Position numbers and translations under genes: made by a program
Shown: in pieces, positions 48,086-60,395 of the stretch
Position numbering within the stretch: position 1 is the first letter of the stretch
How the letters are laid out: every line of letters starts with the position of its first letter
Assembly: GCA_050084515.1 (NCBI GenBank)
Contig: CM114272.1
Location: 19,158,001 to 19,222,000 of the forward strand
Reading direction: 5' to 3'
Length of the DNA stretch: 64,000 bases
Source: Blasia pusilla
Lineage: Eukaryota > Marchantiophyta > Marchantiopsida > Blasiales
The notes under the pieces: generated by a model
Told to the model about the DNA's origin: nothing
Databases searched by the model: none
Seen by the model: only the letters and a program-made list of their open reading frames with translations

Positions 48086-48711
48086 TTAGGGGGGCGAGTT
48101 GTGGTACACTTGTCTTTGTGGATGCTCTCGTCTATGTTATGTAGGTATGTGAGTATGGTATGTCAACGATGTATGTTGTATGACGATGTGGATTCGCACG
48201 ACAACTGTCATGACCATACGGATTATGTCGTAGAGTATAGTGTGCTAGTAGAGGCCATACCTTATGTAGGGCCGTAGTGTCTAGGTACAGATGCGGTTTC
48301 ATACATAGGGTTGGGGGTTACTCAATTGAGGGTGACTTTTCCAGTAGGGCCCGCTCTTAGGTTGGAGGATATAGTGTGGAGTGCACTCAGAGAACAGTCA
48401 GTTCTTTGAGTTGAGCCTGTTGCGTTGGGAGTTAGCCTTGGTAGTGAGTAGAGCTCTTGGCGATGGTGGTTCTCGCAAGCTTCGACCTGGATTCTCCCAT
48501 TGTGGAGTGGGTTTGGCTCGATTGTATGTGATTCTATACGTGTTTTATGACAGTAGGTCTTTCACGGATTTCAGTTGTGGTACACTTGTGTTTGTGGATG
48601 CTCTCGTCTATGTTATGTAGGTATGTGAGTATGGTATGTCAGCGTTGTATGTTGTATGACGATGTGGATTCGCACGACATACGTTATGCGGAAGTGGTGG
48701 GGTTGCTCGCC
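48086..48711 (+). repeat. Polypurine tract and duplicated LTR-like segment
   Basis: TTAGGGGGGCGAG (about 48086-48098) looks like a polypurine tract directly before TGTGGTACACTTG at 48100. A block of about 105 bp from GTTGTGGTACACTTG to GATTCGCACGAC (48098-48202) is repeated at 48574-48680 with few changes. This may be a 3' LTR of about 475 bp followed by the start of another, or an internal duplication. No matching 5' LTR is in the window because the 5' end is truncated. Confidence 0.6.
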
Positions 48712-49377
48712 TCGTCGCCAATTCTTGTCTAACCAACCTCTAATGTTCTTGTCAAATTTGTTTATGACTATTGAGTTGGTGTTGGCTAGTTGTCATTTAA
48801 ACGCATATTTTTACTCCTCTTTTGGGTTGTTTTTATCTTTCTCTGAAATTATTATATTTTATCTTTCAAACTATTTGACCAATGGCATTTAAACAAACTA
48901 GCGGAGGCCCTTGTCATTATGATATATATATATATAAAAAGAAGTACTTCTCTTGGGTTAAGGGGATTTTAAAATCTAATGGCACTCTTCATCGGGCATA
49001 TGGGGACCTTTTCGAGACATCTGGACATAGGAAATGAACGAGTAGAAATATGCACCAATGAATGATCACCAAATTCAAGAGCACGAGTGAGGACGGAAAA
49101 TATAGTAGTCACTCAGCTTTGTGACTCCTCCAAGTCATTCATGACTTGAAATCAAGTCGCGATTTTGGGCATGCTAGCGCTCATCACTTCGACTACCTCG
49201 AGGAGTCAGCTGTCAGCGGCTCGGCGACTGCCGGAAACCCAGGCTTGCAAGTCCCGGAATTCCTTTCGAAACACGTGCTGCCCTCGGATACACGACCGCA
49301 ATCGTAGAGTGCGTAGCGGAGTGTGCGGGTAGTGACGTGGCGCCAATCCGCGCAGCTGTGACACCGCTCAGGCTGAC
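48712..49377. other. Spacer, no recognised gene
   Basis: AT-rich to about 48960 with a short (AT)n run at about 48922-48936; then mixed sequence leading into the tandem repeat. Confidence 0.4.
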
Positions 49378-49965
49378 AGGCATTAGCTACTTACTGGCTA
49401 CGTACGAGAAGTCGACAGAGCGGCGAGCGAGAAAGGGGAAGTCAGCGTTAGATGCTCTCGATTTGTTCAAAACGATGGAGTGGTTTTGAAAATCCCAAAT
49501 GATATCACTACAGGCAGGTCCATGATGAGGATTGGACGTAGCCCTAGGAGCTTTACGTTGTGAAACTACACCACTGAGGCATTAGCTACTAGTTACGTGC
49601 GAGAAATCCACAGATCGGCAGGCGAGATTGCGGAAGTCGGCGGTAGACGATCTTCATCCGTTCAAAACGCTGGACTGGTTTTCGATCAAAGTCCCCCAGG
49701 ATATCTCTACAGGCAGAGATGCACGAGGGTTAGATGTAGCGCTAGGAGCCTTGAGTTGGGAATGTGAGGCATTAGCTTCTAGTGACGTGCGAGAAATCAA
49801 CAGATAGGCGAGCGAGAAAGCGGAAGTCCGCGGTGGATGATCTCGATTCGCTCTAAACGACGGAATGGGTTTGAAAACATTCCATGAATCGACGATATCA
49901 GGCAGATGCATGAGGGTTAGATGTGACCCTGCGAACCTCGAGTCGTGAAAAGAATTAGGTACGAG
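49378..49965. repeat. Three tandem copies of a 190-200 bp repeat
   Basis: Units begin at GGCATTAGCT near 49379, 49578 and 49768. Shared words are CGAGAAATC-ACAGA, GGCGAGCGAGAAAG, GATGATCTCGATTCG-like, GGCAGATGCATGAGGGTTAGATGT and AGGAGC-TTGAG. Diverged by perhaps 20-30 percent by eye. No conserved open frame. Confidence 0.8.
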
Positions 49966-51600
49966 GTTGGGGAGACATGGGCACGAATGACATTTCGGTC
50001 AGGCAACCATAAAAGTCACAGCTGGGCCAAAACGCCTCGCAATCAAGGCGTGCACGTTGCTTGTTGACAAGGGGCAGCCGAAGGTGGCACCGAGGTGCTG
50101 TCGATGCATTCAGGGTCCGAGTGTGAGTCGTGTGATCGATTGACTTTCGGATCCTTGGGATTACCGCCGGGTCCGAGTGCAGATAGAGATCTTCGTGTTC
50201 ACCGATCTGCAAGACGGCGTTCTGATCGAGCAAGTACCAGTAGCAAGGCATACAAGCTACTGAGATGGTCCAGATGCTTCTGAGAAGCACGCCATCGGCG
50301 CGGGAGGTCTGGAAAAGAGTAGGGGAACGTTTGCTTAGAGATAATGGAGGACCGAGCACTGTCGAGCATAGAGAGAAAGGTTACGACAGTGGAAATTCTA
50401 GGAATTTCGTCATTGCGTTTGTTGATGTTTCTTACGTTCGTTGGAGCGGGAACACCGCTCTCCGAAGGGTGAGTAGATACGAAGAGCTACTCGCTTCACG
50501 TCAATACATACACCTTTAAACTTCGACACTTTGCAGAAACATTTTACCAAAAGCGTTGCAGTTATGACAAAACTGTCCTCTCAAACCCTTAGAGACTCTC
50601 CCGATTTGATTATCATTTTAGGAAGCCCATTGTAGCAGATGTAAGTGATTGATTAGTAGGGTGTGGTATTGGGGAGCTTATTTAAATTTCCATTTTTTTG
50701 GGAGATCATGTTTTGCATACATGCACTTAAAATGTATACGTACTAAACCCTGCTTTCCATAAATTTGTTGCAAATTCGTTAGCATAGAGAATCCTGAAAT
50801 GCTGGCTCAAACATCCATAACCATTACCGAAAATGAATGGGAAAATTCTGATTATGTGACTTAGAAAAAAATTGGAAAACACAAGAGCCTCGCAAAGTAT
50901 CCAAGATCAAAGAAATGACGTGTGCTTCCACACTAATAAAAAAAATAAAATGGGTGGTTTTCAGGAGGGAAGAAGAGAAATGAAAAAGGGATGAAAAAAG
51001 AAATGATAACAAATCGTTAAAAAAACAGTATTGTGACCACCAACCAACCCAATGTTTGAGAAAGTTGTAGCGACACCGAGATGCATGGACTAAAACAATA
51101 ATGAAAAGAGACGAACTTCATTTCAAAGTTTTTGAATAAAGTAAATAGTGGAAGTAGTAATCTATCTTAACGCTAATTTTCCTCTAGGAAGTTCTTATCT
51201 CTAGATCTCATACATTCTAGGTGTAGTACATGACATAAAATCAGTGTGAAAACTAGTATTTTTTATAACATCTTGTACCGATAACTTCGCGACGTTTGTG
51301 ACTCATGTGAAACCAGATACAATTATAAGGAAGCAATCAACTCCGCCGAGATTCTAATGTACTAGAATCAATTCTGGGCGGATCCACCTGCCATGTTACG
51401 AGTCGGGTGACTACTGATAATTGTGGCCTATCATTAGACATATCCCTTCCGACAGACATTTTCATATTCTCGAAATTCACACTGGAATTCCACGCGATGG
51501 TCGATTGACATCGGCAGGGATTACCGGCTCTAGGATCGAAGAATGATGGACGAGCACTTAGCTCGAGCGGACATCCGTTGACCAGGGCACGACTCATGGG
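49966..51600. other. Spacer upstream of plantacyanin gene
   Basis: No gene recognised. Frames at 49955-50359 (minus) and 51337-51651 (minus) lack domains. 50680-51250 is AT-rich. Confidence 0.4.
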
Positions 51601-51610
51601 TATATATAGG
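51601..51610 (+). promoter_or_regulatory. Candidate TATA box for the plantacyanin gene
   Basis: TATATATAGG in a GC-moderate setting, 512 bp before the start codon. The distance implies a long leader or a leader intron, so this is only a candidate. Confidence 0.3.
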
Positions 51611-52121
51611 TAGCTATCAGCGGCTGTGGAAAGTATTTCCAGGGTCTTCAACTCAGCAAGAGAGAGGTAGCTGGACTGGCCTCCTTCTCGTTCTGGTAGT
51701 CCCTCGCTGTGAACGATTGCTTGCTGGTGCTATGAATGCTTGAGATATTTGAAAAGCCATGCAGTCTAGATATCTCCTACGGCTTGCATAGGAAGAGTGT
51801 GTATGTGGTTTGGAATACCAAATCCGAAAATTCGTCGGCAGCCTGTAATCTGGATGCTCTGCGTTTATGTGCACTGCCGTCAGTCAATGAAATCTTACAC
51901 CCAGCTGCTGTTTTTAGCTCTTGTCCGTAGGTCGTTTAAATCATACGTAGAAGCTAGCTTTTACTTTAGATGTTTGCAAGACTAGTTCACAAATATAAAC
52001 TGGAAGGCTGTGGAATGTCAGCTCAATCTAGATCTGAAAATTTGCAAGTGTGTGTACTCAAAGAATCAACCTTTTTCAGCAGGATTCAAACGAGAGTGGA
52101 TCAGTTCACCGAGGAGTTCAC

Positions 52122-52713
52122 ATGGCGTCACCAATTGCAAAGAGCTCTATGGTAGCGGTGGCTGTCCTCATGATTGGTGGACTTTTCCAATGTGCGTGGG
52201 CTACCTCATACTTAGTGGGAGGGACGGCAGGTTGGACATTCCCTTCAACTCCTACTTTCTACGATGACTGGGCCAAGCAATACAAATTCAAGATAGGAGA
52301 TGAACTCGGTACGTACGCAGATGATCCAGATATCTATGCTCCACCTGCTTGTATGGAAACACGCTTAAATTGGACGTTCGGTTTTATTTTTTTGGAAACT
52401 TGTCGGCCCAAGTTTCCAGTCGGGAACAGGTTCAAAGTCTAATTATTCATAAATCTGCAATGTGTATTCAGATTAATTAGCTCTGTTTGATGGCTTCATT
52501 GCAGTATTCGTGTACGATAAAGAAGAGCACAACGTTTTCGAAGTGACCCAATCGGCCTTTTCCAAATGTCAAACCTCCAGCCCTATGGGCATTTACACGG
52601 AAAGCAACGCTACAGTGCATTTGACAATCCCAGGCTATCATGCCTTCATTTGTCAGTTCCCCGGCCACTGCGACGCTAACGTAAAGATGCAGCTGCATTG
52701 CGACTATAATTGA
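52122..52713 (+). CDS. Plantacyanin-like secreted blue copper protein (phytocyanin)
   Basis: Phytocyanins are small apoplastic copper proteins thought to carry electrons or act in cell-wall signalling. Exon 1 is 52122-52308 and exon 2 is 52505-52713 (GT-AG, phase 1); 131 residues, the plantacyanin length. The start MASPIAKSSMVAVAVLM gives a signal peptide ending near CAWA, then the mature start TSYLVGG-AGWTF. Copper ligands: His in EEHNVFEV, Cys in AFICQFPGHC, and His in PGHC. The disulfide cysteines (SKC and GHC) are present. The axial ligand position, five residues after the last His and Met in plantacyanins, is Val (CDANVKMQL). No GPI-anchor tail or Pro-rich region, so it is plantacyanin-like rather than uclacyanin or stellacyanin type. 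An in-frame ATG 24 codons upstream is less likely because it would mask the signal peptide. Confidence 0.92.
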
Positions 52714-55700
52714 TAGCACCGGACGGTGCATCTGCTCCAGGCAGCGGTTTCTTACTTCTAAGTACAAGTCGGGTGTGGGTTTGATTAGCGACCGCGTCTT
52801 AGGCCTGAAAGTATCGTGTTGGTACTAGTAGTGCTAGCCAGGACAGAAGCTCGGGGCCCGAAAGTTTCTAATGTATCCGGATCCGATCGTGCTGTGAGCA
52901 TGTGATCGCTCTCAATTTACAATAAGGAGTGACCATTCGTCAGTATGCGAACTCATGCTTCATTTTAACGACTTGTTTCTTCTTGACGATCTCCCAGCTT
53001 CCCGAATTTTCGTGGCCTCCACAATTGGATCAATTTTTTGGTCGTTCTTTACGTACATGTCTGCAAGCTCGTGTCCGCATCGACTCTCATTAGGCAAAGT
53101 GGGTTCACTCAGGAAAGTGGTATGTGTATATAGAGATCAGACGTAGTGGGTGCCTGTGGCAGCCTCTTTGATCTGCATCGATCACAAGAAATACCAGAAG
53201 AAGACATCAATTACTGTTCTCATCGACTAGGAGGTGCTTGGATTCTAATCGAACAAAGGAATGTTTTATATCTTTGTCGATCGGTTGTGGAAGGTGCCAC
53301 CTTGAAACCGGACATTCAAGCCATTTCTTGATCGAATTGACAGTGGCTTAGGGGTTCTGAATGATTCGAGGATTTTTTATATGCTCTTGGAGTACTGCTT
53401 AGAATGGTAGTAGCCATGGCAAGCATGCACAGTTCTATTTAATTTGATTTAAAGTTTGTGACCATACTTTTGTGCGGAAGCATGTCGAAAATCGCCGGGA
53501 ACATATTAATCCTCAACCTTCTGTTCGATAATGATCAATCTAACCATTTGGATCATAAGTTTAATGGGATTAACATAGCGGCTAACACAGGTGACAGATG
53601 GAATGATTAGTTGAGACTGAGATCGAGGTTCCGAAGTATTCCTAGTGGGGCCTAGACTAAATTAATGTAGATTCCTCACATATTAAATTAAATTAAAAAT
53701 TCGAGTTAAAAGATGTGATGAAAAAGGATTCAGATGTTATAACTTTTTATAAACCTGGACACAATGTAATCATCGGATTATCTTCCGAACTCTTATTCCA
53801 TTTCAATTTCAGATTTAATCTTCCTAACTATCCACGTATATGTTAAGGTCGCACCCTGGTTTATTACATTGGGTTCAAATCCGCCAACAGGTAATTTCGA
53901 AGATCTAGTCGACAACCGGAGCTGCTGGAAGATATGGATCACTCTGGATTCGGCTGCCTCAAACCATTGTCATACGGTAGTGGATACTATCGCTCCGCAC
54001 ACTTGCTCGTGAACGAGCGCGTACTTTGAGATTGTTCATCGGTCATGGCAAGAATGTGCAGGAGCTTGAGTTTTGTAGAAGCAGCAAACAAATTAGGATC
54101 TGAAGTCTGTGAACTGTAATTCTAAGGCTCTCAACATTGACTCTAATTCAAGTCCTGAACCCGTTCCAAATATCGATAGAAACACATCTCTCGATCAATG
54201 GTACCGGATGTTGTAGAATTCTCTCCCACGACAGATAGAGAAATGTCGAGGCGCGTGTTCATTACTCCATGCGAGTGACATGTCTCCGTGTACCTGTAGT
54301 CCACCTTTGGCCCTCTACTCGGTCCAGTCAAACGTGAGAATTCCAAGTTCTATCAACCGGGAGACACCATGTTTGGACGACGATCCCGCGCAACCATCCG
54401 TTTCCAATTAGAGCGAAGGCGTGCAGGCCGGGATGAACATCTTTCTCCCGGACATGATGCAATATCCCACCGATCGCCATCCTTCCTCTTTCCAATATGT
54501 TAGCTCAACTAGATTGGAAATACAAAGCGCTCACCGGCACGAAGCACAACTTCCATCCCACCTTCTGGAATGAATCCTTCAGAAGGTGCGAAGGAACCTT
54601 TCGATATCGGGTCCTCCTATCGACTTAAGCAAACCTGGGATTCATTCGAAAAAAGCGAGTCCCGGCGTATGAAATAAAACCTTGGGCCTGAGCGAACCTG
54701 CGACTAATTTCGATTACACGGTTCGAGTCTCCACGGCGCCACAACGTCATCACGAGTCTTCAAAGTAGAGCTGGATGGGCAGATGAGCATACAATGTTCT
54801 CAAGGGTTGTAAGTAGGAGAAATTCAACAGAGGAGGTGGGCCTTAGCTGCGATCGAATTGAAGTTAAAACTTACAGTGTAATTGAACGTATGAATACTTT
54901 ACACGTGGTCATAAGTTATTATTTGTTGCTAACTGACATTCAGATGGTCTACGATCAGCAGCGTTTACGATCTGAATATTTATTTCCGTTCATTTTTCAT
55001 GATCCTTCATAAACGAAGGAAGAATTAAGAACACCTAGTAATGATCTCAATCTTTCAAAACTTGGTTAACTTTTAATAAAAATCCCAGAAACCTGTTAAT
55101 TGTCTCCACTCATAACCTTCTCAAGAGCAAAGTCCATAATGAGTCCATAATTTCTTGTGAAAACACAGCAAACACGAAGCAACACGCAATCGAAAACTCA
55201 AAGACCTGGCGGAGCCACTTAACTCTCTGCGTCTCCAAACTCGCACTCCTCTCCTCACTAGACACAGCGAGGCCCCAGGTCCCCTTCCGGAGTTCAGGGC
55301 TCGAGTCTCAGATGAGTAGCGGTCGGGTCACAAATCAGCTACGACACCCAGGTCGAATTGGAGATGCTTCGGCGCCTCACCGGTCTCCGTTCTAACACAG
55401 ATCTGAACTCTGAAAGCTCAAACCTGAAAGCTATTCTCGTTCTCAGCTGGCGCATTGAACCCACAAACGCCTATCTCGACACTGAAACCCGCTCTTGTTC
55501 ACCACGACCCTTTACTCTCATCCATACCCCCTCGCACTCATCATACCCAATGCCCGAAGCTCTACATGCGGCCTTTGTGGGTGGTTAGTTGCTGGTGGAA
55601 TCCTTGAGCCCGGTGTCTCGTCATTGCCCATGTCGACCCTGGACTTGGGTTCTGTGATTAACTTTGGTTCGTGTTTCATGTCGCACGAACGTCCCACGCC

Positions 55701-56598
55701 ACTCTCCCAACACCAAAGATCTCGTCCTAGAGATCAAGAAAGTTCTTCCTTAATGCCCTGCATCATAAACACTAGAGGAGTTTGGGTCCATGAGGGGAGG
55801 CGTCCCATAGCCTACCTCCCATCAAGGACTAACTCAGTTCAGTTCCCTCTCGATGCTCGCGTCGTTTTGATTTGGCGCTTTGCCCCACATCGCCCCTCTC
55901 AGCCCGCTCTTAGGCATGTCCCTGGTCATACGGCTAGTTACCTCGTTCTGGACTATAATTAGTCGTCCTCAATGCCTGAGCTAAACTGAGTTTTGGCCAT
56001 CCGAGGTTGAATACTCGTGATGGTGACGCCTGTCAGTGACTAGAATCGTCATCCACTAGAACATGGTTGCACCCGAAAAATCTTCCGGGTTTCTTAGTAA
56101 CTGAGGGCAATGGGCTGGCACGTATTCAAGGATGTCTCCAGCTATGTGCCGAGGAGTTCATCAGACCACCAGTCACATTGCACTCACTGGTCAGCAACAC
56201 CCTCACAACCCATGCCACCTGGCTCCTGCAATCACCATTTAGGGTTCCACGTTGGTCTACTGCGCTCTCCGGTATAATCACTTTGGCCCATTTTTGGTTG
56301 GTTTCCAAGTTCCACCGTCATTGCCATGGGAGTTTCCTTAACGGTTCCGATATAGCCTTTGTGATCCAGCACCGATTAGACAAAAGCCCTATGGGCACGA
56401 ATTGGTCCCCGAGTAACTCCTCCACTCATGTCTATGATCTCTTGCCAATTTGAAACACTTCAAGAACATGGTGCCACTTTTGCACTCTTTTCAAACTTGT
56501 CAAAATATTCTCCAAACTCCTCGAGCAGAAAGAAACATGGAATAAAAGATAAAAGTTATGCATGCTTCTGAACAACACCAACTCTCATGGGCATGGCA
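52714..56598. other. Intergenic spacer, no recognised gene
   Basis: The largest frames (55495-55962, 155 codons; 56067-56453, 128 codons) have no recognisable domains. 53640-53860 and 54890-55110 are AT-rich. I see no RNA gene. Confidence 0.4.
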
Positions 56599-56679
56599 TC
56601 AAGGCGGAAGGGAAGGAGGTGGGAAACGGGGGCAAGTAATCAAGGCGGAAGGGAAGGAGGGAGGAAGGGGGGCAAGTAG
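56599..56679. repeat. Two 41-bp purine-rich tandem repeats
   Basis: TCAAGGCGGAAGGGAAGGAG starts both units (about 56599 and 56640); both end GGGGCAAGTA. Confidence 0.85.
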
Positions 56680-57153
56680 GGAGGACAAGAAAGTGGGGGC
56701 CATGGGAAGGTGACGCCCATTTGGAAAAGAAATGTTTTTGACTCAAGGTTTGATGACACATTTTCACTAAAAGTTTCAAGATTTATGGATGATAAGGGGT
56801 GAAGTTCTTTCAAAATTAATGAAGCATCGGCCAAAAGAGCTACATCGTTTTAGCATCTTTTATTGGCATTGGTTTCGTTCATATTTCTTTTGGTTACTAG
56901 CTGCAAACCTATCCGGTCCATTGGATGGGTTGCAAAATGGCATAGATGGGTATAGGAGACTTCTTAAGCATGTGAATAGTTCAGATGTTGCTTTTTGGAT
57001 TTGGGTTTCAAATTACAACTACAAATCAGAAATACCAAGTTCAATTTAAATTTGTACTCCATCCTCGTAGATCCATTGACCTTCAAAAACACCAACTAGC
57101 CTCTGACCCTAGTTTTCCATGCCCTATTTTGGTTTCAACATTTTTTCTTGAGC

Positions 57154-57672
57154 ATACCTCCACTCCCTCGGACAAAGTCCATGTCCGCAGACTTACGTTC
57201 GTCCTATGGAAGGACTTGTCCATATGGATCCCACCTCTTTCTCAGTCCTCCCACTTTCTCAGACCCCCTCTTTCTCAGACCTCTTTCTCAGATCCCCTCT
57301 TTCTCAATCCTCCCACTTGCCCCTGTGTTCTGCACTCTTCCATTTCTTTCTTTCCCCACCTCCACTCCCTCGGACTTATGTCCGTGCGCGCTTGGGTATC
57401 TCCAACCCGCACCCGAGCCCGCCTAGAGCCCGCCGGACCCAAGATTCCGGAGCCAACACCGGTTGCGCGGCCCATGGCATGCCCGCAACCATGCCCATAT
57501 GGCAAGCTGGGGATGGGCTTATGGCCCGCGGAAGGCCCGCCTAATGGGGGCCAAGCCCGCGTTGCGGGCGTGGTTACAAGCTCCTTTAGCCCCGGTCTAC
57601 ATGGCGGGGTCTGGGTGGGCTCCGGTGCGGGCCGAGTATGTCCGAGGACATGTCCAATTCCGTGCAACCTTG
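57154..57672. repeat. Composite GC-rich repeat of the hAT-MITE family
   Basis: The left part (57154-57380) is the reverse complement of the interior and right part of 10011-10311, and CCTCCACTCCCTCGGAC occurs twice (about 57156 and 57360). The right part (57370-57672) matches 59926-60387 and ends ATTCCGTGCAACCTTG. The left terminal repeat is not evident, so it is probably two nested members. Confidence 0.55.
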
Positions 57673-59917
57673 CCCTCAACACACCACAATCATCCATGGT
57701 GATGGAAGGCACGGATCCCTAAAGGAGTATCCAATGCCATCAGTACCACTAGTAAAGCACATGGAAGGTATAGAAGTCAAACTCTAAAATCTCATCTAAA
57801 ACTCCAAAATATGGGAGGTCTCCTATCACAATTTTTTCTAAATTTTTTGGGTGCTTAAAATTCTTGCTTAAAAGTGCAAAAAGTGCCATTTTTCTAAGTC
57901 TCCGTATATTGCTTGTCCAAAGCCCTAATTTGAAAAGGTTGACCATCTCCTCATAGCTACATGAATGACCAAGCATTAGTAGGAGGGAAAATGATTCTTT
58001 CTGTCCGTAAGGTCAAGGTGTGATATAGGGTAATTTTCCATATCTTCTCTATAGCTAGTACGATGTCAGAAAAGAATATCAATCATGTAGGTTCACAAGA
58101 CTAGTTCACAACTAGAGAAATCATACTCATACTCGAGACTTGTACTGCTACATTGGAATTCATTGGGGCTATAACCATGGTTGCAAAAACACACAAGGAT
58201 TGATAAGTTTGAACATGCCTAGGAACATGGATTTCAAGAGGTGGAGCCAACACTTATAGCTCATGGTGACCACAAACTTTGGAAACAAATTTTTTCTGTG
58301 TGCAACCCTAGTTGATCGAGGGTAGACACTCGATCGTAATACCACTAACCAGACAATAGAGAGAGTGATGAACACTTTGCCTTTCACTCACAAGTGGAGT
58401 TATTGTAGTGTTTCTACATTGATATTTTGTCCCTTCATGGGTGTAAGGATCTCGTGATACCCATTCCTAAGAGTAGACAAACTTTGCAAAAAGTGGAGAA
58501 GGCATGTCATAAAATAGAATGACAAACATTACATATTGCGTGAACATTAAAGATTTTCAATGGATAATTGATGTATACAATCAACTAAGTTCCTAACCTA
58601 TCTCACATTCATACAACACTCATATTTTTTTAAATTTTTTTTAATGAGTTTGTATAATTGCATCCATTTGTATGCTTCCTTACACATTGAGTCTATCATC
58701 AACTTTCCCGAGATTATTATATAGAGATAGGTATCATAAAGAAAAATTAGCTCTATCCATCCTTATCCCATTTGGTCTCTTAAACTTCTCTTAGGATAAG
58801 AGGATCTTTTTTCGATTTGAGTATCTTTATCTCATCTTATCACATCTACCCACAATCTCATTCTCATGTTACTTTTGACCAACCTATGGGTCCATTCTCA
58901 CTCTCCATCTTATCATCTATTTCTTTTTTCTATTTTTTGTTGATTACTTATCACCTATACGCTATATGGTAAAGACTCTAACTTAACCATGACTAACAAA
59001 TAATGGTTACACTCACTCGTCCATTGTAGATGCATATTTGGCAAGAGTTGAACCTAGCCATGCCTATCCATCGGTTAGGAGCAAAGCATCATGCCCCTTT
59101 AAATAATTGGAGTTCTAAAGCTCAAGAGTAATCTCGAGGGGCTCTAGGTCGTAGAAGTAAAATTTCCTATCAAGATCACTAGTCAAGAGATGGTGCAACT
59201 TTAACATCTGAAGATTTTTCAGTTGTTAAAGTTGCAAGATTCTTCGGGTGTGGAACATAATGCACTAGAGGATAAATGGGTTTGCAATGGCAAGGATCCA
59301 AACTAGGATAGCTACCATTATGGAACTATCTAGCCCTCCATTTTTATGGACTTCAACAAAGAATTAGAGGTAGTATTTGAATATTAGATTCACCTTGAAG
59401 GAGTCTTTGAAAACAACACTCTATATAGATTGTCTTTTTCTATGAATATTGCAAACACGACTAAATGTTCAATCTTGAATATATCTATAGGTTTGTCAAT
59501 AAGAATTTTAGAGAAAGGAGAAGCTAAACTTGAACTTTGGTAAGATAAATTTTCATTAAAATTTGACTAATGAAGAAACATATTTCACCACAACTCTTCT
59601 TGTCTTTGTCATGTAGATAAGATGTAGGGCAAGATAATATCGAGACCTTAGAGGGGTCTAGTACTTCCTTATTTTGAGAGGTTACATGCGACTTGATCCT
59701 TAGAAGGTGACGTACGAGCGTAGATCACCCTTCCCTTTATGAGGAGTGGCAACCTTGGAGAGGTTGACCCTCTCATCCTTACGTGGATCGAGCCTCTTGG
59801 GCCTATAGGATCTAGAGTTAGTTAGTAATTGAGTGGTTTTTGGTCTTATGAGAGGACCACTATGACATATGTAGTGATTATGGAGTTAGAATCTTGTGTA
59901 CTCCAAGTCATTGATGA
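57673..59917. other. AT-rich spacer, no recognised gene
   Basis: Only short frames on either strand. Confidence 0.4.
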
Positions 59918-59925
59918 CCTACTAG

Positions 59926-60387
59926 CAGGGTTGCACACGGAAAAAATCCGTGTCCGTAGAGACTTACGTCCGTATGGGCCTCGGTACCCGCGACCCGCTC
60001 CGAGCCCGCCCAGAGTCCGCCATGTAGACGTGGGCTAAAAGAGCCCACACCCATTACAAGGCCCACAACTAGGCCCGTAGAACGGGCTTGGCCCCCATTT
60101 GATGGGCTCAGGCCCACATGGCAGAATAGGGGCAAGCTCACGGCCCGCCGCATGGTAGGCGGATCCTACGTAGGCCTTGAGCCCGCCCGCAACCCGCCAT
60201 GCAAGACCTGCATGGGCATGAGTCTGCCCAATGGGGGTCAAGCCCATCCTATGGGCCTACCACGGGCCCCGCAACGTGTGCGGGCTCCGTCAGCTTGGGT
60301 CTACGCAGAAGGCTCTTGGGCAAGCTTGGGTGCGGGTTTGGGATGTCTGAGGATATGTTCGTACATGTCCCTTTCCGTGCAACCTTG
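59926..60387. mobile_element. hAT-like MITE with 8-bp target site duplication
   Basis: The left end CAGGGTTGCACACGGAAAA and the right end CCTTTCCGTGCAACCTTG are inverted repeats (right complement CAAGGTTGCACGGAAAGG). The element is flanked by perfect 8-bp duplications CCTACTAG at 59918-59925 and 60388-60395. An 8-bp duplication with CAGGG ends is the signature of the hAT superfamily. The 462-bp GC-rich interior has no transposase; mobilisation in trans is inferred. Confidence 0.8.
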
Positions 60388-60395
60388 CCTACTAG

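Larger units (their letters stand above)
43247..48711 (+). mobile_element. Ty3/gypsy element with DNA methyltransferase and PHD finger, copy 2 (5'-truncated)
   Basis: Contains the linker (43260-43640), protease (43485-44303), C5 DNA methyltransferase (about 44470-45480), RT (45760-46640), a stub of RNase H (46700-46836), integrase (46866-47700), PHD finger (47766-47924), a polypurine tract and an LTR-like repeat (from 48100). Gag and 5' LTR are missing. It is better preserved than the copy at 3600-10600. Breaks are mainly TAG stops, two frameshifts in the methyltransferase, a replaced segment at 46206-46247 and a deletion of roughly 0.85 kb at about 46836. Confidence 0.9.

Noticed and set aside
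49378-49965. CRISPR-like array
   Set aside because: Units are about 195 bp without short repeats and unique spacers, and the genome is eukaryotic.
55495-56453. 155- and 128-codon frames in a CT-rich spacer
   Set aside because: No domain, skewed Ser/Pro/His composition typical of non-coding translation.
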